Below are positions 22,519 through 35,055 of a stretch of DNA of 60,000 nucleotides, in pieces (positions within the stretch are counted from its first letter, which is position 1; the number at the start of each line of letters is the position of its first letter). This DNA is from Lineus longissimus (lineage: Eukaryota; Nemertea; Pilidiophora; Heteronemertea; Lineidae): NCBI RefSeq assembly GCF_910592395.1, contig NC_088309.1:17302599-17362598 (forward strand). Direction: 5' to 3'. Under the pieces are notes generated by a model. That model was not told the origin of the DNA. It made no database searches and worked only from the letters and a program-made list of their open reading frames with translations. The position numbers were made by a program, and so were the translations under genes.

Positions 22519-23089
22519 TGCCTCTCCTAAACTGTTGCCCAAAACAGTTTACAAACACTATACAATTCACCTCACAAAGTAAAAAAAAAAAAAAAACTAT
22601 TGAAATCAGAACCAAAACAGTGACCATTAAAAACACAGGTCAGCTTTAAACATATCAAGTGAACCTCTAATTCCACGGTTCAGCTTTAAACTTTGCTGAA
22701 ATGACCTTAAAACAGAAAGTCAGTCAAACTAAACTTACAGACACATTCAACTTTTCACTCTGCTATCTAAGCAACTAGGAAATTCAAATTTCCACTATGA
22801 AACCGAAACTTTTCCAACTTTCTTAAAAATTCAAAATACAGAGAAGTGCAAACATCATGTTTTATAGAAAAATGTCTATTTGCTCCCACGAGCAATCTTT
22901 ACATATAAGCACCAGTTGCTTCAAATTAGCAACCTATACCAAGGGGGAAGAGAAATCACACAGTCATAGGAAACAAAATAACTGTCAGATTTCTCTCATC
23001 CCAGTCAAGACTAACTCATACATGTAGCACAATCCATGACCCAGGTCCTGGAGCCCAAAAACCAGAACCCGGCCCACGAAAAGGCTCAA
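22519..23089 (-). other. BEL 3' untranslated region
   Basis: No coding capacity. AT-rich with an A-run (22581-22596) on the plus strand. The same segment recurs at 26714-27284 and 30909-31479. Confidence 0.7.
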
Positions 23090-23756
23090 CTACTCCAGAG
23101 TTTCACTCTCCTCAACAGGATTGTCCCGGTTCTTTACCAGGAGGATCAACTTATGTACTGGTCTATCCAACAGGGATTTGGTTTTCCCAACAAAAATTTC
23201 AACCTTTCTGACCAACTTGTCCTGACTAGGACACACCTTTGTAACACGAGCCAGAGGCCATGCGCATCTAGGCTGGCCCTCTTCTACGAGCATTACAACA
23301 TCACCAGGCTCAAGATTTCTCTGCTGGCTGAGCCATTTCTTCCTAGGCTGCAGCATTACCAAAAATTCGCCACGCCAACGCTCCTAAAACTGGTTAGCAA
23401 GAGCCAGTACACAACGCCACCTTTTCTTAGAGTATATGTCCTGTTTAACGAACTTGCCCGGCGGTGGCTTCACCACCTGAGATTTCAGGGTAAGCAGCTG
23501 AATTGGTGACAGGGGCTCTAGGTCCGCAGAAGTGGAATCTACAACTGTTAACGGGCGCGAGTTAACTATGTATTCAACCTCGCAGAGTAATGTACGTAAC
23601 AACTCGTCATCAAGCTGAGCTCCTGTGCCCATGAGCAGAGCAGACAACACCTTACGCGCTGCGCCAATCATTCGTTCCCATACACCGCCCATGTGACTGC
23701 TCACAGGAAAGTTCATTTCGAAATCAACCCAGTCACAATCGTCTTTCAGCAACTCA
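23090..23756 (-). pseudogene. BEL integrase C-terminal fragment fused to Ty3 integrase (copy 1/2 junction)
   Basis: BEL integrase from the segment with the catalytic Glu (GGVWERMIGAARKVLSALL) to the end (NPVEESETLE), truncated at its N-side by the tandem junction. A Ty3 integrase core lies immediately upstream (23746-24060) and stops two codons past the junction. An internal TAG at about 23397 interrupts the frame, as in the parental copy. Confidence 0.85.
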
Positions 23757-25920
23757 TGCCAGCTGAGCGCCAATACATCGGCGTTGGCGGCCCATATACG
23801 ACATCCGTGGGGAGATTTGGTTCTCTTCTGTGAATGAGGAAATATGGGGAGAACTTCGTCGTTTCATGCACGCTGGAATTGTAGGCCAGGGCAACCGTAC
23901 CCATATGCTCATCCCAATCGTTGCCATGGTCGCATACACATTTTGCTAGCATATCCTTTAGTGTACGGTTGAATTTCTCAACCATTCCATTGCCTTGAGG
24001 ATGGTATGGGGTTGTTCGAGATTTGTGAATCTGCAACAACGTACAAAGCTCCTGGGTCACTCTTGCTTCGAATTGCCGGCCCTGATCTGAGTGGAGTGAC
24101 TCCGGTACACCATGCTCCCTTACGTACAGGGATTAAGGACAGGATGAAGGCAACTGTCTCTGCTGTCTGGTTAACCATCGGATAGATGCTGTCTGGTTAA
24201 CCATCGGATAGATGTTAACGAATTTGGAAAAATGATCTTCCACCACTAGCACGTATCGGTTCCCACGTGGGGTAAGTTGGCACTCTGTTATATCTGTACA
24301 GACCAATTCCATTGGACGGGTTGACTGGATACTCTGTAATGGTGCCTTCAAAGCTGGATTTGGCGCGCTCCGTGCCACACATTTCGGGCAGGTACGGCAA
24401 AACGTTTTGATGTCCGCAATCATACCCGGCCAAAAGAATCTTGACCTGACCTTGTTCACTGTTTTGTTCCTGCCAAGATGCATCGAAGTTACGGCGGCGT
24501 AGAGTTCCTCCAACACCGACTGTCGAAGTTCTGCAGGCAGCACTTTCTGTATAAGGTCGCGGGACTTCTCTACTCTGAGTTTACGACATAGTAAACCTTC
24601 GTGAATGAGCAGTTCGTCGAACAGCCGAAAGTATGCCTTGACTTCCTGTCTCGAGTGCCTAACTGCGGCTGAACAAGGTTTCTTGTTGTTAGCTACCCAC
24701 TGAAAAACATCACTAACCAGTGGATCTGACTGTTGTTTGTTCACTAGCGTTTCTGCTTCGTTGTCGGGTTGTGGCGTCAATGATAGCACAGCAAGCTTAA
24801 CGTCCCCATCTGTGGAGTCAGCTGGGATATCCTCCACAGTTGACTCCGACAGAATTGTGTTTTGCTGGGACAATAGTGGTTCTTTCCTTCGGCTAAGTGC
24901 ATCAGCATTTCCATTCTTCTCCCCCGGGCGGTAGACTATCTCCATCTCGCTATGTGCGCTTAGCTCTATGGTCCAACGACTACGTCTGCCTGTAGCATCA
25001 TTGTCCACCTTTAACCGCTGCTGATGGATGAGGGGGTGATGATCAGTAACCACCGTGAATGGGGCTGCACAAATGTATATATGGAACTGTCGGAGTGCCC
25101 ACACTATCGCCCAGAGCTCCTTGTCATACGTGGCCCAGTTCTTTTCAGTTCTGTTGAGACTCTTACTGACGTATCCAATCACTCTATCAAGGCCGTCTTG
25201 GCATTGCTCCAAGACGGCACCGATAGCATAATCAGATGCATCAGTATATACCTTGAATGGTTCGCCATTCCATCGGGGGAATGCTAAGATTGGTTCTGAC
25301 GTCAATCGTTCCTTAAGGGTGTGAAAACTTTGCAAGCATGTCACGTCAAAATTAAATGGTGCATCTTTCTGGAGAAGTGCATTCAGAGGTGTCGCAATCT
25401 GAGCAAATCCCTTCACAAACTTCCGGTAGTAGGATGCCAGCCCAAGGAATGAGCGAACCTCATTCACATTACGTGGTTGTGGCCAGCTTTCGACCTTCTT
25501 GATGTTGCTGGGGTCAGGCCTGAGGCCATCTTGAGACACTAAGTGTCCCACACAGACAACCTGGTCTCTTACCAGATCACACTTTTCGGGTTGGAGTTTG
25601 AGGTTTGCCTTCCGGAGGCATTGGAAGACCTCCCTCAAGACTGTCATGTGTTCCTCGAACGTCTTTGTGAATATGAACATGTCATCGAGGTTAGTCGGCA
25701 TCTGTCGCCAATCCATGCCAGCAAACACCAGAACCATCAGGCGCTGAAAAAGAGGTGAGGCATTACATAGCCCGAACGGCAACCTCTTAAATCGGTAGAG
25801 CTTGGTCCCTACCGATAATCCTGTGTGGTCCCGAGAATCTAGGTGTTCAGGCACCTGCCAGTAGCCCCTGGTGAGATCAAGGGTACTGAAGAGGGCAGCA
25901 CCTGACATTGCTGAAATGGT
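23757..25920 (-). pseudogene. Ty3 pol 3' part, tandem copy 2
   Basis: A near-identical duplicate of 19562-21725, with the main RT/RNase H/integrase frame at 24133-25908 and the same 26-bp duplication and frame shifts. The integrase C-terminal tail is missing because of the tandem junction. Confidence 0.9.
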
Positions 25921-26713
25921 TGTTGCGGCTTTAAAAATGTACTCAAACTTTCATTGAGAATAGAGGCGTCTTTATTCTGGATAAGGACCTCGTATCGTGA
26001 GGAGTATAGTACACATCGAGGAGGCTGACGTAAAAGACTGAAAGACACGAATAATCAACAATCAAAACCTTACAAAACTCTGTAATGTTCCAGGATCAGA
26101 ACATAAAAAATAAAATACAAATGTATGCACAGATTCGTACAATCTACTACCAGTTAACAGTTTGTCCCTAAATAGTGGATGTGGCTGTTAGTGTTGTCAA
26201 AACATCATACTCAAAACACCGTGCATATCAAGATCCCGGAGTCATCTTTTACAAAAGGGTCGCCATGGGACCTGAGGCACCCAGACTCAACTTCACGAAC
26301 AATATCTGTTGGCCGGACAGATTTGTCTTAGCACAAAAAATACACGGGCATCCGTACAGTGTCGCCACCTAGAGGCGTCTAAAGACAACCACAAACACAT
26401 GGGTGAGCAAAAGTCGTGGGACACCGCCACATAAAAGTGACCTAAGTTACATAACTTGGGGATAACAGGGTCCTAATATAGTTTCCGGGGGTTCTATACA
26501 TCTTTATCTTTATAGTTACCTTTATCCCGTCTGACAAGGCCTCGAAACTTTCACCGCAAAGGCGGACAAAAGAGGACAACTGCGTCCTAAACTTTGACAA
26601 TTAAAATTCAATGGAGTTGGGCGGAAGCTGAGACAGCAGCGCCGCCACCCAAGCGCGCAAAAACTAAGGTGCCAAATTCAAATTTCTTCAGGACGCACTT
26701 GGCGGCCGTCACA
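25921..26713 (-). repeat. BEL LTR, tandem copy 2
   Basis: Same 793-bp LTR as at 21726. It shares G with copy 1 at the site that is A in copy 3 and in the 5' LTR (26487 here). Confidence 0.9.
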
Positions 26714-27284
26714 TGCCTCTCCTAAACTGTTGCCCAAAACAGTTTACAAACACTATACAATTCACCTCACAAAGTCAAAAAAAAAAAAAAACTATTGAAA
26801 TCAGAACCAAAACAGTGACCATTAAAAACACAGGTCAGCTTTAAACATATCAAGTGAACCTCTAATTCCACGGTTCAGCTTTAAACTTTGCTGAAATGAC
26901 CTTAAAACAGAAAGTCAGTCAAACTAAACTTACAGACACATTCAACTTTTCACTCTGCTATCTAAGCAACTAGGAAATTCAAATTTCCACTATGAAACCG
27001 AAACTTTTCCAACTTTCTTAAAAATTCAAAATACAGAGAAGTGCAAACATCATGTTTTATAGAAAAATGTCTATTTGCTCCCACGAGCAATCTTTACATA
27101 TAAGCACCAGTTGCTTCAAATTAGCAACCTATACCAAGGGGGAAGAGAAATCACACAGTCATAGGAAACAAAATAACTGTCAGATTTCTCTCATCCCAGT
27201 CAAGACTAACTCATACATGTAGCACAATCCATGACCCAGGTCCTGGAGCCCAAAAACCAGAACCCGGCCCACGAAAAGGCTCAA

Positions 27285-27951
27285 CTACTCCAGAGTTTCA
27301 CTCTCCTCAACAGGATTGTCCCGGTTCTTTACCAGGAGGATCAACTTATGTACTGGTCTATCCAACAGGGATTTGGTTTTCCCAACAAAAATTTCAACCT
27401 TTCTGACCAACTTGTCCTGACTAGGACACACCTTTGTAACACGAGCCAGAGGCCATGCGCATCTAGGCTGGCCCTCTTCTACGAGCATTACAACATCACC
27501 AGGCTCAAGATTTCTCTGCTGGCTGAGCCATTTCTTCCTAGGCTGCAGCATTACCAAAAATTCGCCACGCCAACGCTCCTAAAACTGGTTAGCAAGAGCC
27601 AGTACACAACGCCACCTTTTCTTAGAGTATATGTCCTGTTTAACGAACTTGCCCGGCGGTGGCTTCACCACCTGAGATTTCAGGGTAAGCAGCTGAATTG
27701 GTGACAGGGGCTCTAGGTCCGCAGAAGTGGAATCTACAACTGTTAACGGGCGCGAGTTAACTATGTATTCAACCTCGCAGAGTAATGTACGTAACAACTC
27801 GTCATCAAGCTGAGCTCCTGTGCCCATGAGCAGAGCAGACAACACCTTACGCGCTGCGCCAATCATTCGTTCCCATACACCGCCCATGTGACTGCTCACA
27901 GGAAAGTTCATTTCGAAATCAACCCAGTCACAATCGTCTTTCAGCAACTCA
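27285..27951 (-). pseudogene. BEL integrase C-terminal fragment, tandem copy 2
   Basis: Duplicate of 23090-23756, again joined upstream to a Ty3 integrase core (27941-28255). Confidence 0.9.
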
Positions 27952-30115
27952 TGCCAGCTGAGCGCCAATACATCGGCGTTGGCGGCCCATATACGACATC
28001 CGTGGGGAGATTTGGTTCTCTTCTGTGAATGAGGAAATATGGGGAGAACTTCGTCGTTTCATGCACGCTGGAATTGTAGGCCAGGGCAACCGTACCCATA
28101 TGCTCATCCCAATCGTTGCCATGGTCGCATACACATTTTGCTAGCATATCCTTTAGTGTACGGTTGAATTTCTCAACCATTCCATTGCCTTGAGGATGGT
28201 ATGGGGTTGTTCGAGATTTGTGAATCTGCAACAACGTACAAAGCTCCTGGGTCACTCTTGCTTCGAATTGCCGGCCCTGATCTGAGTGGAGTGACTCCGG
28301 TACACCATGCTCCCTTACGTACAGGGATTAAGGACAGGATGAAGGCAACTGTCTCTGCTGTCTGGTTAACCATCGGATAGATGCTGTCTGGTTAACCATC
28401 GGATAGATGTTAACGAATTTGGAAAAATGATCTTCCACCACTAGCACGTATCGGTTCCCACGTGGGGTAAGTTGGCACTCTGTTATATCTGTACAGACCA
28501 ATTCCATTGGACGGGTTGACTGGATACTCTGTAATGGTGCCTTCAAAGCTGGATTTGGCGCGCTCCGTGCCACACATTTCGGGCAGGTACGGCAAAACGT
28601 TTTGATGTCCGCAATCATACCCGGCCAAAAGAATCTTGACCTGACCTTGTTCACTGTTTTGTTCCTGCCAAGATGCATCGAAGTTACGGCGGCGTAGAGT
28701 TCCTCCAACACCGACTGTCGAAGTTCTGCAGGCAGCACTTTCTGTATAAGGTCGCGGGACTTCTCTACTCTGAGTTTACGACATAGTAAACCTTCGTGAA
28801 TGAGCAGTTCGTCGAACAGCCGAAAGTATGCCTTGACTTCCTGTCTCGAGTGCCTAACTGCGGCTGAACAAGGTTTCTTGTTGTTAGCTACCCACTGAAA
28901 AACATCACTAACCAGTGGATCTGACTGTTGTTTGTTCACTAGCGTTTCTGCTTCGTTGTCGGGTTGTGGCGTCAATGATAGCACAGCAAGCTTAACGTCC
29001 CCATCTGTGGAGTCAGCTGGGATATCCTCCACAGTTGACTCCGACAGAATTGTGTTTTGCTGGGACAATAGTGGTTCTTTCCTTCGGCTAAGGGCATCAG
29101 CATTTCCATTCTTCTCCCCCGGGCGGTAGACTATCTCCATCTCGCTATGTGCGCTTAGCTCTATGGTCCAACGACTACGTCTGCCTGTAGCATCATTGTC
29201 CACCTTTAACCGCTGCTGATGGATGAGGGGGTGATGATCAGTAACCACCGTGAATGGGGCTGCACAAATGTATATATGGAACTGTCGGAGTGCCCACACT
29301 ATCGCCCAGAGCTCCTTGTCATACGTGGCCCAGTTCTTTTCAGTTCTGTTGAGACTCTTACTGACGTATCCAATCACTCTATCAAGGCCGTCTTGGCATT
29401 GCTCCAAGACGGCACCGATAGCATAATCAGATGCATCAGTATATACCTTGAATGGTTCGCCATTCCATCGGGGGAATGCTAAGATTGGTTCTGACGTCAA
29501 TCGTTCCTTAAGGGTGTGAAAACTTTGCAAGCATGTCACGTCAAAATTAAATGGTGCATCTTTCTGGAGAAGTGCATTCAGAGGTGTCGCAATCTGAGCA
29601 AATCCCTTCACAAACTTCCGGTAGTAGGATGCCAGCCCAAGGAATGAGCGAACCTCATTCACATTACGTGGTTGTGGCCAGCTTTCGACCTTCTTGATGT
29701 TGCTGGGGTCAGGCCTGAGGCCATCTTGAGACACTAAGTGTCCCACACAGACAACCTGGTCTCTTACCAGATCACACTTTTCGGGTTGGAGTTTGAGGTT
29801 TGCCTTCCGGAGGCATTGGAAGACCTCCCTCAAGACTGTCATGTGTTCCTCGAACGTCTTTGTGAATATGAACATGTCATCGAGGTTAGTCGGCATCTGT
29901 CGCCAATCCATGCCAGCAAACACCAGAACCATCAGGCGCTGAAAAAGAGGTGAGGCATTACATAGCCCGAACGGCAACCTCTTAAATCGGTAGAGCTTGG
30001 TCCCTACCGATAATCCTGTGTGGTCCCGAGAATCTAGGTGTTCAGGCACCTGCCAGTAGCCCCTGGTGAGATCAAGGGTACTGAAGAGGGCAGCACCTGA
30101 CATTGCTGAAATGGT
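27952..30115 (-). pseudogene. Ty3 pol 3' part, tandem copy 3
   Basis: Third copy of the RT/RNase H/integrase segment (frame 28328-30103). It differs from the others at 29093. It adjoins the BEL copy that continues into the complete BEL interior on the right. Confidence 0.9.
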
Positions 30116-30908
30116 TGTTGCGGCTTTAAAAATGTACTCAAACTTTCATTGAGAATAGAGGCGTCTTTATTCTGGATAAGGACCTCGTATCGTGAGGAGT
30201 ATAGTACACATCGAGGAGGCTGACGTAAAAGACTGAAAGACACGAATAATCAACAATCAAAACCTTACAAAACTCTGTAATGTTCCAGGATCAGAACATA
30301 AAAAATAAAATACAAATGTATGCACAGATTCGTACAATCTACTACCAGTTAACAGTTTGTCCCTAAATAGTGGATGTGGCTGTTAGTGTTGTCAAAACAT
30401 CATACTCAAAACACCGTGCATATCAAGATCCCGGAGTCATCTTTTACAAAAGGGTCGCCATGGGACCTGAGGCACCCAGACTCAACTTCACGAACAATAT
30501 CTGTTGGCCGGACAGATTTGTCTTAGCACAAAAAATACACGGGCATCCGTACAGTGTCGCCACCTAGAGGCGTCTAAAGACAACCACAAACACATGGGTG
30601 AGCAAAAGTCGTGGGACACCGCCACATAAAAGTGACCTAAGTTACATAACTTGGGGATAACAGGGTCCTAATATAGTTTCCAGGGGTTCTATACATCTTT
30701 ATCTTTATAGTTACCTTTATCCCGTCTGACAAGGCCTCGAAACTTTCACCGCAAAGGCGGACAAAAGAGGACAACTGCGTCCTAAACTTTGACAATTAAA
30801 ATTCAATGGAGTTGGGCGGAAGCTGAGACAGCAGCGCCGCCACCCAAGCGCGCAAAAACTAAGGTGCCAAATTCAAATTTCTTCAGGACGCACTTGGCGG
30901 CCGTCACA
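30116..30908 (-). repeat. BEL LTR, tandem copy 3
   Basis: 793-bp LTR. At 30682 it carries A, as does the 5' LTR at 37443, so this copy keeps the presumed original base. Confidence 0.9.
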
Positions 30909-31479
30909 TGCCTCTCCTAAACTGTTGCCCAAAACAGTTTACAAACACTATACAATTCACCTCACAAAGTCAAAAAAAAAAAAAAACTATTGAAATCAGA
31001 ACCAAAACAGTGACCATTAAAAACACAGGTCAGCTTTAAACATATCAAGTGAACCTCTAATTCCACGGTTCAGCTTTAAACTTTGCTGAAATGACCTTAA
31101 AACAGAAAGTCAGTCAAACTAAACTTACAGACACATTCAACTTTTCACTCTGCTATCTAAGCAACTAGGAAATTCAAATTTCCACTATGAAACCGAAACT
31201 TTTCCAACTTTCTTAAAAATTCAAAATACAGAGAAGTGCAAACATCATGTTTTATAGAAAAATGTCTATTTGCTCCCACGAGCAATCTTTACATATAAGC
31301 ACCAGTTGCTTCAAATTAGCAACCTATACCAAGGGGGAAGAGAAATCACACAGTCATAGGAAACAAAATAACTGTCAGATTTCTCTCATCCCAGTCAAGA
31401 CTAACTCATACATGTAGCACAATCCATGACCCAGGTCCTGGAGCCCAAAAACCAGAACCCGGCCCACGAAAAGGCTCAA

Positions 31480-32979
31480 CTACTCCAGAGTTTCACTCTC
31501 CTCAACAGGATTGTCCCGGTTCTTTACCAGGAGGATCAACTTATGTACTGGTCTATCCAACAGGGATTTGGTTTTCCCAACAAAAATTTCAACCTTTCTG
31601 ACCAACTTGTCCTGACTAGGACACACCTTTGTAACACGAGCCAGAGGCCATGCGCATCTAGGCTGGCCCTCTTCTACGAGCATTACAACATCACCAGGCT
31701 CAAGATTTCTCTGCTGGCTGAGCCATTTCTTCCTAGGCTGCAGCATTACCAAAAATTCGCCACGCCAACGCTCCTAAAACTGGTTAGCAAGAGCCAGTAC
31801 ACAACGCCACCTTTTCTTAGAGTATATGTCCTGTTTAACGAACTTGCCCGGCGGTGGCTTCACCACCTGAGATTTCAGGGTAAGCAGCTGAATTGGTGAC
31901 AGGGGCTCTAGGTCCGCAGAAGTGGAATCTACAACTGTTAACGGGCGCGAGTTAACTATGTATTCAACCTCGCAGAGTAATGTACGTAACAACTCGTCAT
32001 CAAGCTGAGCTCCTGTGCCCATGAGCAGAGCAGACAACACCTTACGCGCTGCGCCAATCATTCGTTCCCATACACCGCCCATGTGACTGCTCACAGGAAA
32101 GTTCATTTCGAAATCAACCCAGTCACAATCGTCTTTCAGCAACTCATGCTTGATCTTATCGCGATCCATTTCCTGCAACGCTGCTAACAATTGATTCTGT
32201 CCACCTACGAAGTTCGAACCACGATCGCATCGCAAAAATCGGATTTTGCCACGTCTACTCACACGTCGGCGGTACGCATTGAGAAATGAATCTGTGGTCA
32301 ATTGATTTGCGGTCTCGATATGAATCGCACGACTGGCCAGACATGTGAACATAACACCCCAACGCTTGGGTTCGCTACGACCGGACTTGACAGTGAAAGG
32401 GCCAAATAGATCAACGGCAGCATAGCTGAAGGGGGCGGCTGGCTCCAAGCGGTCGGTAGGCAGGTCAGACATTTTTTGAACACAGGGGTTTCCCCGAAGC
32501 TTTCTACAACACACACAGCCCATGATGAACTTAGCAACTATCGACCGGGCATTTACAATCCAAAACCCAGCCTGTCTGATACTGTTTAACGTCATTCCTC
32601 TACCGGAATGACCAACCTTCTGGTGGAAATGTTTAACTATCAAGCTAGCTAAGTGACAAGTACGCGGAATCAAGACTGGATGCTTGACTTCATATGACAT
32701 GGATGATCGACTCAGGCGACCACCAACTCTAATAATCCCCTTATCATCCAGGAAGGGATCCAATGGCGCAATTTTGCTGCCAGCTTTGACAGCAGATCTA
32801 GTCCCTTTGCTCAGGGATGCTAGCTCTTCAGGATACGCCTTACCTTGGACTAACCTTATTTTCTGATCCTCTGCCTGCTTCAGGTCATCAGTAGTGACTG
32901 GAGGACAAGTGTCAGGATCCTTGTTCTTCAATTTCCTGGCATACTTCATGCTCACAGCCATGGCCCTCTTCAGTTTCAT
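31480..32979 (-). pseudogene. BEL/Pao integrase
   Basis: The frame 31774-32979 includes the zinc-binding H-x-H, C-x2-C region (HFHQKVGHSGRG, CVCCRK), the first catalytic Asp (YAAVDLFGPF), the second (LRCDRGSNFVGG) and the Glu in GGVWERMIGA. All three D,D-E residues are present. A TAG near 31774, most simply a Trp codon turned into a stop (NQF then ERWRGEFL), separates the last 90 residues (31480-31752), which continue in the same frame with the typical LEPGDVVMLVEEGQ segment. Removal of the tail would probably impair integrase. Confidence 0.85.
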
Positions 32980-33641
32980 AGAGAGGAGAAGTTGGCGAAC
33001 CTGCTTTCCATGTCAGGCACCTCTGGTACAGGAACAACATCTGTCTTGAACACGAACTTCTTCAGCTCAGGGTCATCTTTCACCACTGGACATTCAGGAA
33101 GGGTCGGCACTGGTCCTGAAACGAGAAATACTGGGCCCTGCCACCAAAGGCGGCTAGCTGAAAGCTCAGAAACATTCATGCCACGTGATGCTATGTCAGC
33201 AGGATTCTGCGCAGTGTCAACATGTCTCCAATTGGCTATGTTAGTCAAGTCTCTAATTTCCTGCACCCTATTTGCAACAAAAATGTGAAAATTTCTGCTT
33301 TCATTATTCACATAGCCAAGCACAACCATGCTATCAGTATAGTAGAAATGTTCTATCTGGTCATAATCTAGTTCTTTGCCAAGGAACTTACCAACCCTAG
33401 CTGACAGGAGTGCCGCAGTTAACTCCAGCCTGGGAATTGTCACAGCTTTGGCAGGAGTAACCCTCGACTTGGCCATCACCAGAGAAGTAGTGCAGTTACC
33501 GGTAGCGTCTTCAAGCCGAACATAACTGCACTGACCATACCCAGAGAAGCAAGCATCACTGAAATGATGTAGCTCGACATTAGTCACCGGCCCTTCAAGC
33601 GTGCCAGCCCGATAACACCTAGGAATGGAAACCTTGGGCAA
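32976..33641 (-). pseudogene. BEL/Pao RNase H region
   Basis: The frame contains HHFSDACFSGYGQCSYVR (RNase H first Asp), PRLELTAALLSARV, FYYTDSMVVLGYV (second Asp) and NPADIASRGM, all characteristic of the BEL/Pao RNase H. A one-base shift near 33665 separates it from the RT frame upstream. Confidence 0.85.
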
Positions 33642-33643
33642 TT

Positions 33644-34546
33644 CTAGCAGCTCGGTCCTCCATCTTTCCCACTCGTTCCTACATTGTCAGGAAGAGGGTC
33701 GTCCCAGGAAGAACCACTCAAACACAACTCCTTCAGAATTCGTTTTCCTGTAAGTATGAAAGGCGATATTAGACCAAGGGGATCATAGATGGAACTGACG
33801 GTGGATAACAAGCCACGTCTGGTCAATGGCTTGTCTTTGAGCTCCACCCTAAATTGTAGCATGTCAGATTCAACACACCACACAACTCCTAGAGTCTTTT
33901 CAACAGGTAGTTGAGTATTACCAAGCTCAAGACATTGGAGGTTCTCTGACAAGTATTGATTGGGAATATGTTTCAACACCTCTTTATTGTTGCAAAGTAT
34001 CTTGTGAAGGGTGAACCCTCCCTTCCCAGCCATACTAACAGAGCCCAAAGCTAGGCTAATAGCCTGACTTGTTGTCAAAACGGAGGTGGCCCCATCATCT
34101 ACATAGAAATTCCTGTTAAAGAAAGTCGCCACCTGGGGCTCGTAGTCGTCCTTGAATCTCTCAGCTGTTGCCTTTAGGGCATAGTTTGCGCAATTTGCAG
34201 ACGAGGTCGCGCCAAATAGATGCACAGTACACCTGTAATCAACTGGCTCCTTGCTGACATCGCCATCCTCCCACCACAGAAATCGCAAATAATTTCTGTG
34301 GCGGGGGGGCACGACCACCTGTAGAAACATACCCTGGACATCACACGTGAATGCCACTTCTTCCTTCCTGAAGCGGGCCAGGACACCGACAAGATTGTTT
34401 ATTAAATCCGGTCCCCGGAGCAAATGGCCATTTAATGCCTCTCCTTGATAGGACACGGCGCAATCAAACACGACCCTATACTTACCCTCCTTGTGAGGAT
34501 GTGAGACCATGTGATGGGGAATGTACCATACAGAACCATTGTCCAG
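33644..34546 (-). pseudogene. BEL/Pao reverse transcriptase, main part
   Basis: Visible motifs: KYRVVFDCAVSYQGEALN, FTCDVQGMFLQV (catalytic Asp), LFGATSSANCANYAL, FFNRNFYVDDGATSV (YVDD active site), TLGVVWCVESD and SIYDPLGLISPF. The catalytic Asp residues are intact. An in-frame TAA at about 34547 cuts it from the N-terminal fingers, and a shift ends it near 33650. Confidence 0.9.
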
Positions 34547-34549
34547 ATC

Positions 34550-35055
34550 TTATTCGTTTTCTGGCACTCTCTCAGCCTGGCCGGCATCTATGAGCTTACT
34601 CATGAATTTCACATATTCTTCACCATACTTAGCATCCTTTCTAATCCTCGCCTTGAGACTCTGCGTACGCTTCATAGCCATCACTCGGTTGTTGGGAAGT
34701 CTCACCTGGTCCTCACGAAACGGGAGGGGAATTTCAAAGTGTCCATCATCACGGAGTTTGATGCCACTGGAAACCTTTTCAATGAACAACCTGTCTTCAA
34801 CAGATAGAGAATGAGAATCAACATCATTAGTATCGGCAAAGTCTTGGCTGAGTTCCTGCAAAATATCAGAGGGGTTAATTTCTTTTGTACGAGTTCTGTA
34901 CACGAAACGATCTTGTGAATTAGCAAGCCTTGACCCTAATTAATCCATCCTGCCAACCACGCCCCAACCTAGCGCCGTTTTAACACCATACGGATCATCT
35001 TCTCCCCCAGCGACAATCTGCCTTGGCCTGATGGCGCGCGCGCAATTTTGACCGA
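34550..35055 (-). pseudogene. BEL protease/RT linker and RT N-terminus
   Basis: The part up to 34903 encodes RT N-terminal sequence (ELSQDF, GHFEIPLPF, QVRLPNNRVMAMKR). Between 34940 and 35130 the downstream half of the protease region reads on in a different frame (IGMLIGQNCARAI, GVKTALGWGVVG) and ends at a TAA near 34940. At least one frameshift near 35100 and one stop interrupt the polyprotein. Confidence 0.75.

Larger units (their letters stand above)
19562..32146. repeat. Three tandem copies of a 4195-bp segment spanning the Ty3/BEL junction
   Basis: Copies occupy 19562-23756, 23757-27951 and 27952-32146. Each contains Ty3 pol from mid-integrase back to the BEL insertion point, the BEL 3' LTR, and the BEL 3' end up to mid-integrase. 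The breakpoint joins BEL sequence ending CAACTCA to Ty3 sequence starting TGCCAGCTGAGC, and TGC is shared by both parents (three bases of microhomology). I found only three differences between copies by eye: position 29093 (G in copy 3, T elsewhere), position 22581 (A in copy 1, C in copies 2 and 3), and position 30682 (A in copy 3, G elsewhere). This is a very recent tandem duplication, or an assembly artefact. Confidence 0.95.

Noticed and set aside
23036-23509. 157-codon plus-strand frame repeated at 27231 and 31426
   Set aside because: Antisense shadow of the BEL integrase C-terminal region; repeated only because the segment is triplicated.
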